39,917 bases of DNA from an uncultured Pseudomonadota bacterium (GTDB lineage Bacteria > Desulfobacterota > Desulfobulbia > Desulfobulbales > Desulfurivibrionaceae). Below, piece by piece: positions 16,493-23,890 of the stretch. Position numbers and translations under genes: made by a program. Location: assembly GCA_937868185.1 (NCBI GenBank), contig CALMMG010000010.1:1-39917 (forward strand). The letters run 5' to 3'. The notes under the pieces were generated by a model, which saw only the letters and a program-made list of their open reading frames with translations, was not told where the DNA came from and did not search any database. Position 1 is the first letter of the stretch. The number at the start of each line of letters is the position of its first letter.

Positions 16493-17059
16493 AGCGTGCT
16501 CCTTTATTGGTGGCGCGGACGAATCTGCCCTTGCCTTTGCATTTTCGTCGGCCCCGATTGGGCAGACGGACATCTCTCTTGGTTTCCACTTGGTGACGAT
16601 CTTGACCGGTCCGGTGTACGAGCGGCCGCCCACATAGGCGGTCTGGCCCTCGGCAACGATGGTGGATTCTTCGTCCACCCGGCCTACGGAGTAATCGGTG
16701 AGGTGTCCTTCCCTGGTTTTAAGCCAGGCGCTCTCGGCCTCGGGCGCGGCAGAGAAAGTCGCCCTGCCCACCAGTTTGTCTCCCTCGATCCGCATGTCCC
16801 GGAACGATCCGATTACAGAGCTGGTGTCGTAGCGGCTATGGCTGTCGAGCAGGGGGAGCTGCCGGGATTCCGGCAACTGGCACCCGGCCATGGTGATGAT
16901 GGTGGGGTAGACCTCCCAGGAGTCGTAATCCCTCTCGGGGATGGCGGCTTCGGTGGCCCCGATCACCTCAACGGAGCGGCTGGCTTCATCAATGGAGGCC
17001 GGGCCGGTGGCCTCTGCTCCAGGGGCGAGGGATAATTTTCGGTAGTAGAGTTTCGGCAT
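15074..17059 (-). CDS. Prohead protease-major capsid fusion protein
   Basis: A 661-residue protein in two parts. Residues about 1-170 resemble HK97-type prohead proteases: His 74 in LLDSHSRYD and Ser 124 in HLTDYSVG fit the catalytic pair. After a linker and a charged helical stretch (about 190-260, scaffold-like), residues about 330-661 resemble Mu gpT-type capsid proteins (IPRAHGEAAARKIGDVAY, ALFHASHGN). The start at 17059 follows AAGGAG; the frame is open further upstream but that overlaps the portal gene. Such fusions are known in proteobacterial phages and imply self-processing during head maturation. Confidence 0.9.
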   Translation of the reverse strand: MPKLYYRKLSLAPGAEATGPASIDEASRSVEVIGATEAAIPERDYDSWEVYPTIITMAGCQLPESRQLPLLDSHSRYDTSSVIGSFRDMRIEGDKLVGRATFSAAPEAESAWLKTREGHLTDYSVGRVDEESTIVAEGQTAYVGGRSYTGPVKIVTKWKPREMSVCPIGADENAKARADSSAPPIKEHAMNRELRAFLERRGLPQDATDAEAQAFMDKLEVKREESAATVTSPPVDVEAVRVEAVKNEQARSAEIIAMCERFEIPTENRAALLKPEVTVDSASKAIMDEVIARAGKNTPNFRPSVEIVADEKDKFRSAAEDALSIRAGITVNTPSPGATDLTGHSLREIARLALRAANQPTGGNVMEMVGRALTTSDFPNLLANVANKSLSAGYETAPETWEKWCGTGSVSDFKTNSLMSVSEAEDLTQITDSQPYEYGKRSDAKEQYAIATYGKMFAITRQTIINDDLSALSDIPRAHGEAAARKIGDVAYAVLTANSAMRDGIALFHASHGNLGTAGVFGTTTLAEAVKLMALQKDIGGKRRLNLSPKYVIAPPSIALAVETFLKSTVIGTQAQPNQTNIYANLVEMVFEPRLYDDSQTAWYLAGPKGKTVTVFFLNGQQTPYMETRQGWNVDGVEYKVRIDCGAKAVDWPALLKNAGA

Positions 17060-17069
17060 GGTGAGCTCC

Positions 17070-18629
17070 TTATGCTGCCGTTGTCGGGGCAACCGCTTCC
17101 GGGTTGGTCTGCAACGCCGTGCTGATCGCCTTTGGAATTTCGTTGATGAGATCGCGGGCCTTGGCCATCCTCTTGGCCTCGGCAATCTCATTGAGCACAT
17201 CTTCGTAATCCCGCCCACGCGCAGCGGTGATCTCCTGGGGAGAGCGCAGGTTGCTGTCGATCTGCTCGATCCAGGCCTTTCCCTCGCGCAGCGGGTCGAT
17301 GCTTTCGACGCCGGGCGGCTGCCAGACCGCAGCCTGATAGCGGAGAGGATCGGTGAAATATCCAGGCAGGGTGAGCTTGCCAGAGAGGACAGCGCTTTCA
17401 AGGAAAGCGGCCAGAACCGGCTTGCAGAATTGCCGGATGTGGCGCTGCTGGAGCGGGGCGACAACCTTCATGAAATCGTTGCGGATGCCGCGCAGGTTGC
17501 TGTAGTTGATGCCGGAATAGTCTCCGGTCAGCAGTTCGTAGGTGATGCCGGTGGAAACGGCAACCATCCGCAGAATCAGCCGGGTGAACGGCTCAAAAGA
17601 ACTGCCGGGACGGTTGGAAGAGGCGAAATTGATCTTTTCTCCGGGACGCAGGTACTCGATGATAGCGTTCTCCAGGGAGTCGAGCTTCTGGCCGGTGAGC
17701 GGGTCCACCGTATTGCCCCGGATATTCTGAAAACTGGCAATATCCGGGGTTTCGATCAGGGCCAGATACTTGGCGGCCATCTTGGCCCCGTCGATCTCGG
17801 CATCCAGGTAATCGTGCAGATCGTTGGCGATCAGGATCGCGGTGGTGAATGGGGATATTCCCCGGAGCTGGCCGGGACGCAGGGTGCGGAATCCGTGGAT
17901 CACGTTCTCGGCCAAGACCCGCTGGCTTTTGATCCCGCCAGTAAAGTTGTTGAATCCTGACGGAACGACGAAATGGTAGGCGATAACCTGGCCGGTGCGG
18001 AGATCGAACTCAACCCCCTGGTCCACCGGATTTCCGGCCTGCGGCGCAGCCCAGGAGTTGGAAAGCCAGTCGGCTTCGTAGGCCTGAAGCGCGAAGGGGA
18101 TAAACCGTTTGGGGTCGTTGAGATGGGTCTTGACGAAGATGAATTCTCCGGACTCCACATCCTGCCGCTTGGCCAGTTGCTCCAGCTCGTGGTAGTGCAT
18201 GCGGCCCGAGGAGTCGGCCTCATCCATCCACCTGGACCAGGCATCCTCAATCTGGCGGATGATGGTGGTGTGCAGTTTTGATTTCCCGTTGGCGTCGATT
18301 CCACGGGTGACCCGGCTCTGGAAGTTTACCCCGGTGCCAACGGTGTAGTCGGTGAGCACATCCACGGCGCGGGCAAAATAGGCGAAGTCGCGGACCAGTT
18401 GCCTGGATCTGGCTCTGATCTGAGGGGCGCTGGAACGGATCAGGGAATTGACATCGCCATCCACCGGCATCCAGCCTCCATCCAGACGGGAGGCCTTGGC
18501 CGCTGCATACTGGCGCTTGCGGATGACCTCACCCTGGATGCGGTTGATCCTGCGCAGGTTTTCCGTGCGCGGAGAAAAGATGCCGACCGCCCGGTCAAGG
18601 ACGTTTTCCATGAGGGCGAGAGGATTCAA
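17070..18629 (-). CDS. Portal protein (lambda gpB family)
   Basis: A 519-residue protein, close to lambda gpB (533). Family features include SLIRSSAPQIRARSRQLVRD near the start, HDYLDAEIDGAKMAAKYLAL in the middle and GITYELLTGDYSGINYSNLR near residue 370. Portals form the dodecameric ring at one head vertex through which terminase packages DNA. The gene starts in an ATGA overlap with the gpW-like gene and ends 10 bases before the protease-capsid start. Confidence 0.95.
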   Translation of the reverse strand: MNPLALMENVLDRAVGIFSPRTENLRRINRIQGEVIRKRQYAAAKASRLDGGWMPVDGDVNSLIRSSAPQIRARSRQLVRDFAYFARAVDVLTDYTVGTGVNFQSRVTRGIDANGKSKLHTTIIRQIEDAWSRWMDEADSSGRMHYHELEQLAKRQDVESGEFIFVKTHLNDPKRFIPFALQAYEADWLSNSWAAPQAGNPVDQGVEFDLRTGQVIAYHFVVPSGFNNFTGGIKSQRVLAENVIHGFRTLRPGQLRGISPFTTAILIANDLHDYLDAEIDGAKMAAKYLALIETPDIASFQNIRGNTVDPLTGQKLDSLENAIIEYLRPGEKINFASSNRPGSSFEPFTRLILRMVAVSTGITYELLTGDYSGINYSNLRGIRNDFMKVVAPLQQRHIRQFCKPVLAAFLESAVLSGKLTLPGYFTDPLRYQAAVWQPPGVESIDPLREGKAWIEQIDSNLRSPQEITAARGRDYEDVLNEIAEAKRMAKARDLINEIPKAISTALQTNPEAVAPTTAA

Positions 18630-18853
18630 CCGCGCCCCCCGTTCTGTGCGTATGTGCGGCCATGGGCGGAGCCGGTTTCCATGGACGCCATGACGCGAGC
18701 ATGGTCAATGGCTTCGCGCAGATCCTTGGCGCTGTTCCACTTGATGATATCCCCGCCCACTGAGGCCTCGGAGCGGACAAAGCTGTGATTGCGGTACTGT
18801 TCCAGCAGATGGCCCAGTAGTTCTGTCCAGGTTGTGAAGGGTGTTGTCGCCAT
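18626..18853 (-). CDS. Head-tail connector protein (gpW-like)
   Basis: A 75-residue protein upstream of the portal gene, as gpW is in lambda. gpW family proteins are 60-80 residues and contain a helix-strand-helix core; here EYRNH-type helix, a VGGDIIKWNSAKDLREAIDHA segment and a polar tail fit. It is the first head gene after the inverted island, separated from terL by about 2.2 kb. The ribosome-binding site is weak. Confidence 0.7.
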   Translation of the reverse strand: MATTPFTTWTELLGHLLEQYRNHSFVRSEASVGGDIIKWNSAKDLREAIDHARVMASMETGSAHGRTYAQNGGRG

Positions 18854-18888
18854 GCCCGGAGTGTACAGGACGTTTTTGGCGATTTTGG

Positions 18889-18957
18889 TATTTACGGGTA
18901 AACAGGGGATGGATACGGGTATTTACGGGTAAACAGGGCTTATATACGGTTTTTTAC
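18889..18957. repeat. Direct repeats TATTTACGGGTAAACAGGG with flanking half-units
   Basis: The 19-mer occurs at 18889-18907 and 18920-18938 (31 bp apart, about three helical turns), followed by shorter TACGG units at 18944-18948 and 18955-18959. The repeats fill the gap between the divergent gpW and hicA genes. They look like a regulator-binding array. The core ACGGGTAAA resembles the integrase arm unit AACGGTAAA, but this may be chance. No convincing leftward promoter is visible here. Confidence 0.6.
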
Positions 18958-19008
18958 GGTTGACACGGTTTCATTTGAGAATGAAATGAAACCGAAAAAA
19001 AACACAAT

Positions 19009-19063
19009 GATACTGTATATGGTATCGTTTTTTTCTTGACGATGATACCGTATGTGGTATCGT
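19009..19063 (+). promoter_or_regulatory. hicAB promoter with two palindromic operators
   Basis: Two near-identical 19-mers with dyad symmetry (GATACC...GGTATC) lie at 19009-19027 and 19044-19062, 35 bp apart. A candidate -35 TTGACG at 19036-19041 and -10 TATCGT at 19058-19063 (16-bp spacer) put transcription start at about the hicA ATG. The second operator covers the -10. HicB antitoxins repress their own promoters through such paired sites, so HicB (alone or with HicA) is the likely ligand. Confidence 0.75.
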
Positions 19064-19069
19064 TACCAC

Positions 19070-19300
19070 ATGAGCAAGACGGAAAAAATACTTCAGCAGA
19101 TGAAGAACAGCCCGCAGGGTGACTGGCAGATCGACACCCTCAAGGCCATTGCCAAGCGGCATAACATCGAATGGCGTCATCCGGGGTCAAGCCATGTGAC
19201 CTTCCGGCGCAAGGATGGCGCAAAGCTCACCGTCCCGGCCCATCGCCCGATCAAGCCCATCTATATCAAGCAATTTGTAAAATTAGTCGAAGGAGGATGA
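19070..19300 (+). CDS. hicA: HicA-family mRNA-interferase toxin
   Basis: A 76-residue protein with the HicA signature: PGSSHVTFRR around His 42, the catalytic His of the double-stranded-RNA-binding-like fold, then LTVPAHRPIKPIYIKQFVK. HicA cuts mRNA and stops growth unless bound by HicB. ATG 19070 is chosen because the upstream frame extension lies in the operator. There is no ribosome-binding site and the predicted transcript starts at the ATG, so it may be leaderless and weakly translated. The 3' end carries the strong ribosome-binding site of hicB. Confidence 0.92.
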   Translation: MSKTEKILQQMKNSPQGDWQIDTLKAIAKRHNIEWRHPGSSHVTFRRKDGAKLTVPAHRPIKPIYIKQFVKLVEGG

Positions 19301-19303
19301 CCA

Positions 19304-19645
19304 ATGGCAGAAAAAACAAAATATCCCTTTGAGGTGCGGCCGCTGGCCGAGGACGAAGGCGGCGGCTATCTGGTGACCTTTCCGGATCTTCCTGGCTGCA
19401 TGTCCGACGGAGCAACCATCGAGGAGGCCATTGCCAACGGGATGGAGGCGGAGATGGCGTGGCTTGAAACCGCCAGGGAATTTGGCGATGCGGTTCCGGA
19501 TCCTGGGCATGCCTATAGTGGAAAGTGGATGCAACGGGTTCCTAAAAGCATCCATGCCAGGCTGACGGCGAGGGCAGCGCAGGAAGGGGTGAGCATAAAC
19601 TCCCTGGTGGCGTCGTTCATCGCCCAAGGGTTGGGGCAGAAATAA
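19304..19645 (+). CDS. hicB: HicB-family antitoxin
   Basis: A 113-residue protein. The N-terminal half has the HicB RNase H-like fold signature (GGGYLVTFPDLPGCMSDGATIEEA), and the C-terminal half a ribbon-helix-helix DNA-binding domain (RVPKSIHARLTARAAQEGVS). It binds HicA and represses the shared promoter. It starts 3 bases after the hicA stop with AAGGAGG upstream, so it should be made in excess of toxin. Prophage HicAB pairs can stabilise the element or act in abortive infection. Confidence 0.93.
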   Translation: MAEKTKYPFEVRPLAEDEGGGYLVTFPDLPGCMSDGATIEEAIANGMEAEMAWLETAREFGDAVPDPGHAYSGKWMQRVPKSIHARLTARAAQEGVSINSLVASFIAQGLGQK

Positions 19646-19674
19646 TACCTAGATATGTAAGGGGACCATACACT

Positions 19675-20019
19675 GTGCCTTGGGATATTAAAGAACTTCA
19701 ACGTAGATTTTATGCTAACCAGAGAAAAATAGAGACAGATATTAACGGATTAAGAAAACACAAGATCCCTTCTGGTAGGAACTATGAACCGGCCTATGAC
19801 CGACAACTTGGGGCCTTGAACGTATACATAATTCTTGAAACTACAGACGCTCTTCGGTCACCTGATCGATTTTTAAATAAGCTTAAAAATATGCGGGAAG
19901 ATCTGCCACCTCGTGAACATGACGCATATGACCAAAGAATGGTTGTTGAAGGATGGCAGCGTGAACTTGATGGATTAATTAAGGAGTTTTCAGGAGGGGA
20001 GCATGTCGCAACAGAATAA
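19675..20019 (+). CDS. Soluble protein of unknown function in the cargo island (GTG start)
   Basis: A 114-residue, highly charged, mostly helical protein starting from GTG with AAGGGG about 10 bases upstream. No family recognised. It overlaps the membrane-protein gene at 20003 by 17 bases, so the two are probably translated together and may work as a pair. Base composition is clearly AT-richer than the adjacent head genes, a sign of separate origin. Confidence 0.7.
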   Translation: MPWDIKELQRRFYANQRKIETDINGLRKHKIPSGRNYEPAYDRQLGALNVYIILETTDALRSPDRFLNKLKNMREDLPPREHDAYDQRMVVEGWQRELDGLIKEFSGGEHVATE

Positions 20020-20425
20020 CGAATTGGCTTGGGCCGTTGTGATAGCAGCACCGTTTTTTATGGTGGCCGGGTGGGTCTCAAAAGCTCTTGGGGCTGAATT
20101 TTTTATATCCCTGCAAGCGGTCGTTTTTTCTTTTCTTGCGGTCGGTTGTGTTATTGGCATCAGGATGCTTGTTGCCCCTATCCGCTGGAGCGTCCTCTCT
20201 TCTTTTGCGGCAATGGCTGTTTGGAAGATATGGTGGCCGGTATTGGATAGCATGGCGGGAAACGGGTCTGGCTCCCACAAAAAAATGTCTCTGGATGATC
20301 CGTTCTATATGGCGGAAATACAGCAATCTTTTTGGTGGAATGAGGCATGGTTTAAATGGTCTGTTGAAGCTTTCTTTTTTGTGGTGCTCGCCATCTGCAT
20401 CTACCAAGGAGTTAAGCGGCGATAA
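20003..20425 (+). CDS. Four-helix membrane protein, paralogue of the one at 209-673
   Basis: A 140-residue protein with hydrophobic segments at about 9-28, 33-57, 62-80 and 115-135. The FYMAEIQQSF-WWNEAWFK block (101-118) and the next helix match the protein at 209-673 at 14 of 25 positions. AGGAGGGG lies 2-3 bases before the ATG, inside the preceding gene. The two paralogues are the only members of this family in the window and both are on the lysogenic strand. An envelope function such as exclusion of other phages is plausible but not shown. Confidence 0.75.
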   Translation: MSQQNNELAWAVVIAAPFFMVAGWVSKALGAEFFISLQAVVFSFLAVGCVIGIRMLVAPIRWSVLSSFAAMAVWKIWWPVLDSMAGNGSGSHKKMSLDDPFYMAEIQQSFWWNEAWFKWSVEAFFFVVLAICIYQGVKRR

Positions 20426-20513
20426 AGAAAGATCTGAACATAAAAAAATACTTGCCATAATTGAGTCATATTTCCTATCATTTTTATAAATGACCAAATA
20501 AAAGGAGGATGTC

Positions 20514-20750
20514 ATGAACAACGCAACGAAGATTACAGCAATGGTTGTTTTTGTATGGATTGGCTTTTTTGGCTCTTTAACTCTTCATTTTTTGAACAAC
20601 AAAAATGCATGTGACCAAGCATCAGTGAAATTTTCCGATGCAAGGAACGATGGAGAGATAGACATGGCGGCCACCCGGATGCGTGACGTTTGCGGAAAAG
20701 CAGGCAAGGAGGCGGAAGCCTTCCTGAATGGGCTTTCAAGTCGGAACTAG
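20514..20750 (+). CDS. Small membrane-anchored or exported protein
   Basis: A 78-residue protein with an N-terminal hydrophobic helix (about residues 8-26) and a polar domain of about 45 residues with two Cys (residues 33 and 60) that could form a disulfide. AAAGGAGG is 5 bases before the ATG. It is the last gene of the inverted island; 89 bases separate it from the preceding gene. Topology suggests a periplasmic domain. Function unknown. Confidence 0.65.
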   Translation: MNNATKITAMVVFVWIGFFGSLTLHFLNNKNACDQASVKFSDARNDGEIDMAATRMRDVCGKAGKEAEAFLNGLSSRN

Positions 20751-20806
20751 CCATCTCAACTCCACCCAAACCTACTCATGCTAATCACATTAGTAGGTTA
20801 AACAGC

Positions 20807-21031
20807 CTACGCAATTCCCTTCTTTGATTTTTTTTCAGGAGTTCTCGACTCCTTGGCTCCCTCTCCGGATATCTGCCCCACCCGCCACCGATCCGCCAGC
20901 TCGGTATCGCTCTCCCATATCCCTTTGATCTTCTTGGCCGGGAAATCAAGATCCCGGATGATATCAAGCATGGTGGATTCGCTTCTGCCCATGTACCCGC
21001 ATATCGCTTTCATTCCTGACAGTGCAGCCAT
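20807..21031 (-). CDS. Small HTH-like protein following the terminase gene
   Basis: A 74-residue protein. The first 50 residues (CGYMGRSESTMLDIIRDLDFPAKKI, then WESDTELADRW) fit a small winged-helix of the AlpA/excisionase-like type, and the tail is Lys/Glu-rich. It begins with an ATG directly after the terL stop (TAGATG), so it belongs to the packaging operon. The convergent island gene ends 57 bases away. A DNA-binding role in packaging or regulation is likely; the exact job is unknown. Confidence 0.6.
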   Translation of the reverse strand: MAALSGMKAICGYMGRSESTMLDIIRDLDFPAKKIKGIWESDTELADRWRVGQISGEGAKESRTPEKKSKKGIA

Positions 21032-23089
21032 CTACCACCTCGCTTGTTTTTGTGTGTGCGGTTTTTTACTGCTGGATAATTGATTCATCCTTTCTTCCAT
21101 CTCCTCCGGAGACAGCAGCAGATTCACCCCGCCTCCTGGCCACTCCGGATCAGCCAGGGCAAGGCACCCCACCTCGCAATCGAGATAGTGGTTGTCCTTG
21201 CTGGTTCTGATCCATTCCTCGATGCCTTTGCTGTTCTTCTGCTTTTTTTCGGCGGTGATCTGTCTTGCGTAATCGCTGCCGGTTTCGCTGTGCAGCCAGG
21301 CCGCCTGGGGGCCGCCGGTTATGGTCTGGCCCAGGCGGTAATGGAAGGCATCCTTGAGCTGGTCCGTGTCCAGGAAGATGAGCTGCAGCCCGCCCGGCAG
21401 CGGCTTTCCGCTGGGGGTCTTGTCCAGGGGTTTGCCCACCCGCAAGCGGCCCCCGGCAATGGCGGAGCTGGCTCCCTTGGTTCCCCACACACGGCAGCCG
21501 CGGCCCTGTCCGTTTTTCCGCAGCCAGAAATAGGCCTCCTCGGTGCGGCTGACATCCGAGTCCTTGTCCTTGCCGCCGCCGGTGTCCAGCCCGGCGCGCC
21601 AGATCCGCATCGTTCGTTCCGAGCCTTCCACCGGATAGCTGGTCTCAAAAAGCAGCTTTTCCACCTCCTCCCAACCTGGAAGCGGGCCGTGGTGGATCTT
21701 CCAGCTCGTGAAATCGCGGGCCCAGGCGCGGACCACAAACCAGAAGCCATGGCGCTGCATATCCACAAAGCAGGTCAGGGCCACGGCCTCGGCAGGCACG
21801 GTTTGCGGAGGCAGGGCGCAGCAGGCCTTGAGTATCTCCGATTCCCTGGTCTCGATCACCACCTGTTTCCACGGCTCCGCCGCGTAGTTGTTGCAGAAGT
21901 CCTTGAGCTTGTCCAGCCCTTCGCGCTCCGCCTTGAGAAATGCGGCGGCGCACTCGGACAGGCTCGGAAAGCAATGCCAGGCCGGGTTGTGGAAGCCGAT
22001 GAAGGCCGGGCGGTGCTGGCGCAGGTATTCGCCCAGGTCGATGGCATCGTCCATGGCCTGGGGGTCGCCTTTTTTAAGCGCCTCGAATCGATCCAGCCAC
22101 TCCGCCGACGGCGTGGCCCGCCAGCCGGTGCGGCCATCGGCCAAGGCCTTTTGCGCGGCCAGGTCGCGCTTGCGGTCATTCCATTGGGAGCCGCAGGCGT
22201 GGCAGACATAATAGGCCAGTTTTTCCGCCGCTACCGTCACCGGATCGGCCTTGGAGCCGCCGGGCCACTTGATCTGGGAAAAGATCATGATCTGATGCGT
22301 GCCGCAATCGGGGCAGACCACCCAGAAATTGCAGATGATCTGGGTCTCATGCAGCAGCGCCTGCCAGATATGGCCATCCTCGGTGGTGCAGGTGGAGTTG
22401 TCCCATATCTTGTAGTCGTGCTCGAAGGCGATTACCCGCTTATCGATCAGGTCGTGGGCGTTTGCCTCTTTTTTACTGGTATCCGACTCCTCCCACTTGT
22501 CCGCCTCATCCTTGATCACGTACATGGCCGGGAAATCGCCCAGCGAAGTTGGGGAGCCTGCCCAGCCTGCATAGACCAGCATGTTGAGCAGCTTGATGCG
22601 CAGGGAGGCCTTGTCGTCCTGCTTGCCGGTGAGCAGCGGGGCCAGGACCGGGCTTTTTTCGATCATGGCGATCAGGCCGTCCTGGATGCGCTTGCGGGCC
22701 GCATTCATGTTCGGCATGGCCATGAGGCAGGATCCAGGGCGACGGTCCATGGCATAGCCGAGGCAGATCTTGATAAATGTGGACCCTGCGCTCTGCACCG
22801 ATTTGCAGTTTTTTATCCGCCGCACCGAGGGGAAAAAGCTGGCATCCATCATCCCCACGGACCACGGCGCCGACTCAGACCGCCAGAATCCACCAGCCTG
22901 CGGTCCATCGGTGAGCACAAAACTTTTCGCCGCCCAGACAGAGGGCAGCTCGTGTTTCTTCTTGTGCAGCACCTTGCGCTCAGGCCGGGAAAACCGGAAC
23001 TCGTGGCGCAGATCCTGGACGCGGAGCCAGAGCGACGGCGGCAGCCAGGGAGGGGAGTTGGTGAGGGTTATGGTGCGGGGGGTGAGCAT
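21032..23089 (-). CDS. terL: Terminase large subunit (lambda gpA family)
   Basis: A 685-residue protein, close to lambda gpA (641). It pumps DNA into the prohead and cuts the concatemer. Visible features: a deviant Walker A KSVQSAGST (96-104), comparable to lambda KSARVGYSK; Walker B-like VIKDEADKW (D194, E195); two zinc-type Cys pairs (C259/C262, C296/C299); and FVDMQ (D443) opening the nuclease domain. Family membership implies cos-type packaging. It is the penultimate gene of the packaging operon. Confidence 0.95.
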   Translation of the reverse strand: MLTPRTITLTNSPPWLPPSLWLRVQDLRHEFRFSRPERKVLHKKKHELPSVWAAKSFVLTDGPQAGGFWRSESAPWSVGMMDASFFPSVRRIKNCKSVQSAGSTFIKICLGYAMDRRPGSCLMAMPNMNAARKRIQDGLIAMIEKSPVLAPLLTGKQDDKASLRIKLLNMLVYAGWAGSPTSLGDFPAMYVIKDEADKWEESDTSKKEANAHDLIDKRVIAFEHDYKIWDNSTCTTEDGHIWQALLHETQIICNFWVVCPDCGTHQIMIFSQIKWPGGSKADPVTVAAEKLAYYVCHACGSQWNDRKRDLAAQKALADGRTGWRATPSAEWLDRFEALKKGDPQAMDDAIDLGEYLRQHRPAFIGFHNPAWHCFPSLSECAAAFLKAEREGLDKLKDFCNNYAAEPWKQVVIETRESEILKACCALPPQTVPAEAVALTCFVDMQRHGFWFVVRAWARDFTSWKIHHGPLPGWEEVEKLLFETSYPVEGSERTMRIWRAGLDTGGGKDKDSDVSRTEEAYFWLRKNGQGRGCRVWGTKGASSAIAGGRLRVGKPLDKTPSGKPLPGGLQLIFLDTDQLKDAFHYRLGQTITGGPQAAWLHSETGSDYARQITAEKKQKNSKGIEEWIRTSKDNHYLDCEVGCLALADPEWPGGGVNLLLSPEEMEERMNQLSSSKKPHTQKQARW

Positions 23090-23094
23090 GATGG

Positions 23095-23355
23095 TTATTT
23101 TCCTGCTGCAACCAGGCGGGGTGATATCTTCAGCACTTCAACCTCGACAGGCGCGGGCTTTATATTGAGAAACTCGCCGAATACCCGATTGCAAAAATCC
23201 TGCCCTGGAGTAGAACCAAGCTCAACAATCACGACCCCATCTTCGTTTTCAAACTTACCCATTCCCTCCCATTCGGAAACCTTCTTGAATCCGGCGTGCT
23301 CAATTCCGTCGATGGTTATCTTGTATCGCTGATCAGCTAAGATTGTTCCTTTCAT
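23095..23355 (-). CDS. Small protein of unknown function upstream of terL
   Basis: An 86-residue beta-rich protein starting MKGTILADQRYKI; its stop is 5 bases before the terL ATG. The pattern of short strands with many Val, Ile and Glu suggests a compact single domain. No family recognised. It lies in the packaging operon between a zinc-ribbon protein and terL. Confidence 0.65.
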   Translation of the reverse strand: MKGTILADQRYKITIDGIEHAGFKKVSEWEGMGKFENEDGVVIVELGSTPGQDFCNRVFGEFLNIKPAPVEVEVLKISPRLVAAGK

Positions 23356-23370
23356 GTTCGCTCCTTTTCT

Positions 23371-23598
23371 CTATAATCTCGCCGGAACCAGCTCCAGCGT
23401 CACCTTGCCAGGAGCAACGAAAACAGGGGCTCCATCTTCATCACGAACCACCTTCGGCGGTCCGAACGTCTTTTTGATGGAGACCTTGCAGGCTGGGCAC
23501 TGAAACACATCTTTCGGCATGACCATGCCGGATATAGTTTCCAGCCACAACTCAAAGTCGCTTGTCTTTCCGCAGGCTCCGCAGGTTATGGTGCACAT
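23371..23598 (-). CDS. Zinc-ribbon protein
   Basis: A 75-residue protein with Cys at residues 6 and 9 (CGAC) and a second pair CPAC at about 34-37, a four-Cys zinc-ribbon layout. The C-terminal half is beta-rich. It overlaps the ASCH gene by 13 bases. It may be a nucleic-acid-binding or adaptor protein; the partner is unknown. Confidence 0.65.
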   Translation of the reverse strand: MCTITCGACGKTSDFELWLETISGMVMPKDVFQCPACKVSIKKTFGPPKVVRDEDGAPVFVAPGKVTLELVPARL

Positions 23599-23885
23599 CT
23601 GTTTTCCTCCTTGGTTTGTGAAACATCAATCGCAAACACCTCAACCGGATCCGGTCCGAAGTGTGGATGCGTGATTGTCTTTACCGTGTATCCTTTCCAG
23701 GGCAGCTCCAGACGCCTCTCTGTCTCGGTTTTTTTCGGATACCCACAGGTCACGATCACTCTGTCAAACGTCTTTCCCTCAATCCTCTTCCGCCAGTATG
23801 CGGTGCGCAGCCGAAACTCTTCCTGCTTAATTCCTGCCTTGATCTGGAAGAAATACAGCCCATTTACCGGCAATATTAAGTCCAT
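23586..23885 (-). CDS. ASCH-domain protein
   Basis: A 99-residue protein that fits the ASCH fold: NGLYFFQIKAGIKQEEFR at 8-25, then WRKRI, VIVTCGYPKK at 43-52 and ITHPHFGPDPVEVFAI at 71-86. ASCH domains are PUA-related and bind RNA or modified bases; some remove acetyl groups from N4-acetylcytidine. Next to a Nudix gene it suggests a small nucleotide or nucleic-acid modification module. The substrate cannot be read from the sequence. Confidence 0.8.
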   Translation of the reverse strand: MDLILPVNGLYFFQIKAGIKQEEFRLRTAYWRKRIEGKTFDRVIVTCGYPKKTETERRLELPWKGYTVKTITHPHFGPDPVEVFAIDVSQTKEENRCAP

Positions 23886-23890
23886 TTTTT

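Noticed and set aside
20771-20797. Hairpin CCTACT...AGTAGG between convergent genes as a bidirectional terminator
   Set aside because: The stem is only 6 bp with a 15-base loop and no T-run follows on either strand.
21080-23332. Open frame of about 750 codons on the + strand antisense to terL
   Set aside because: The minus strand encodes a clear gpA-type terminase; the antisense frame is a result of GC-rich codon use.
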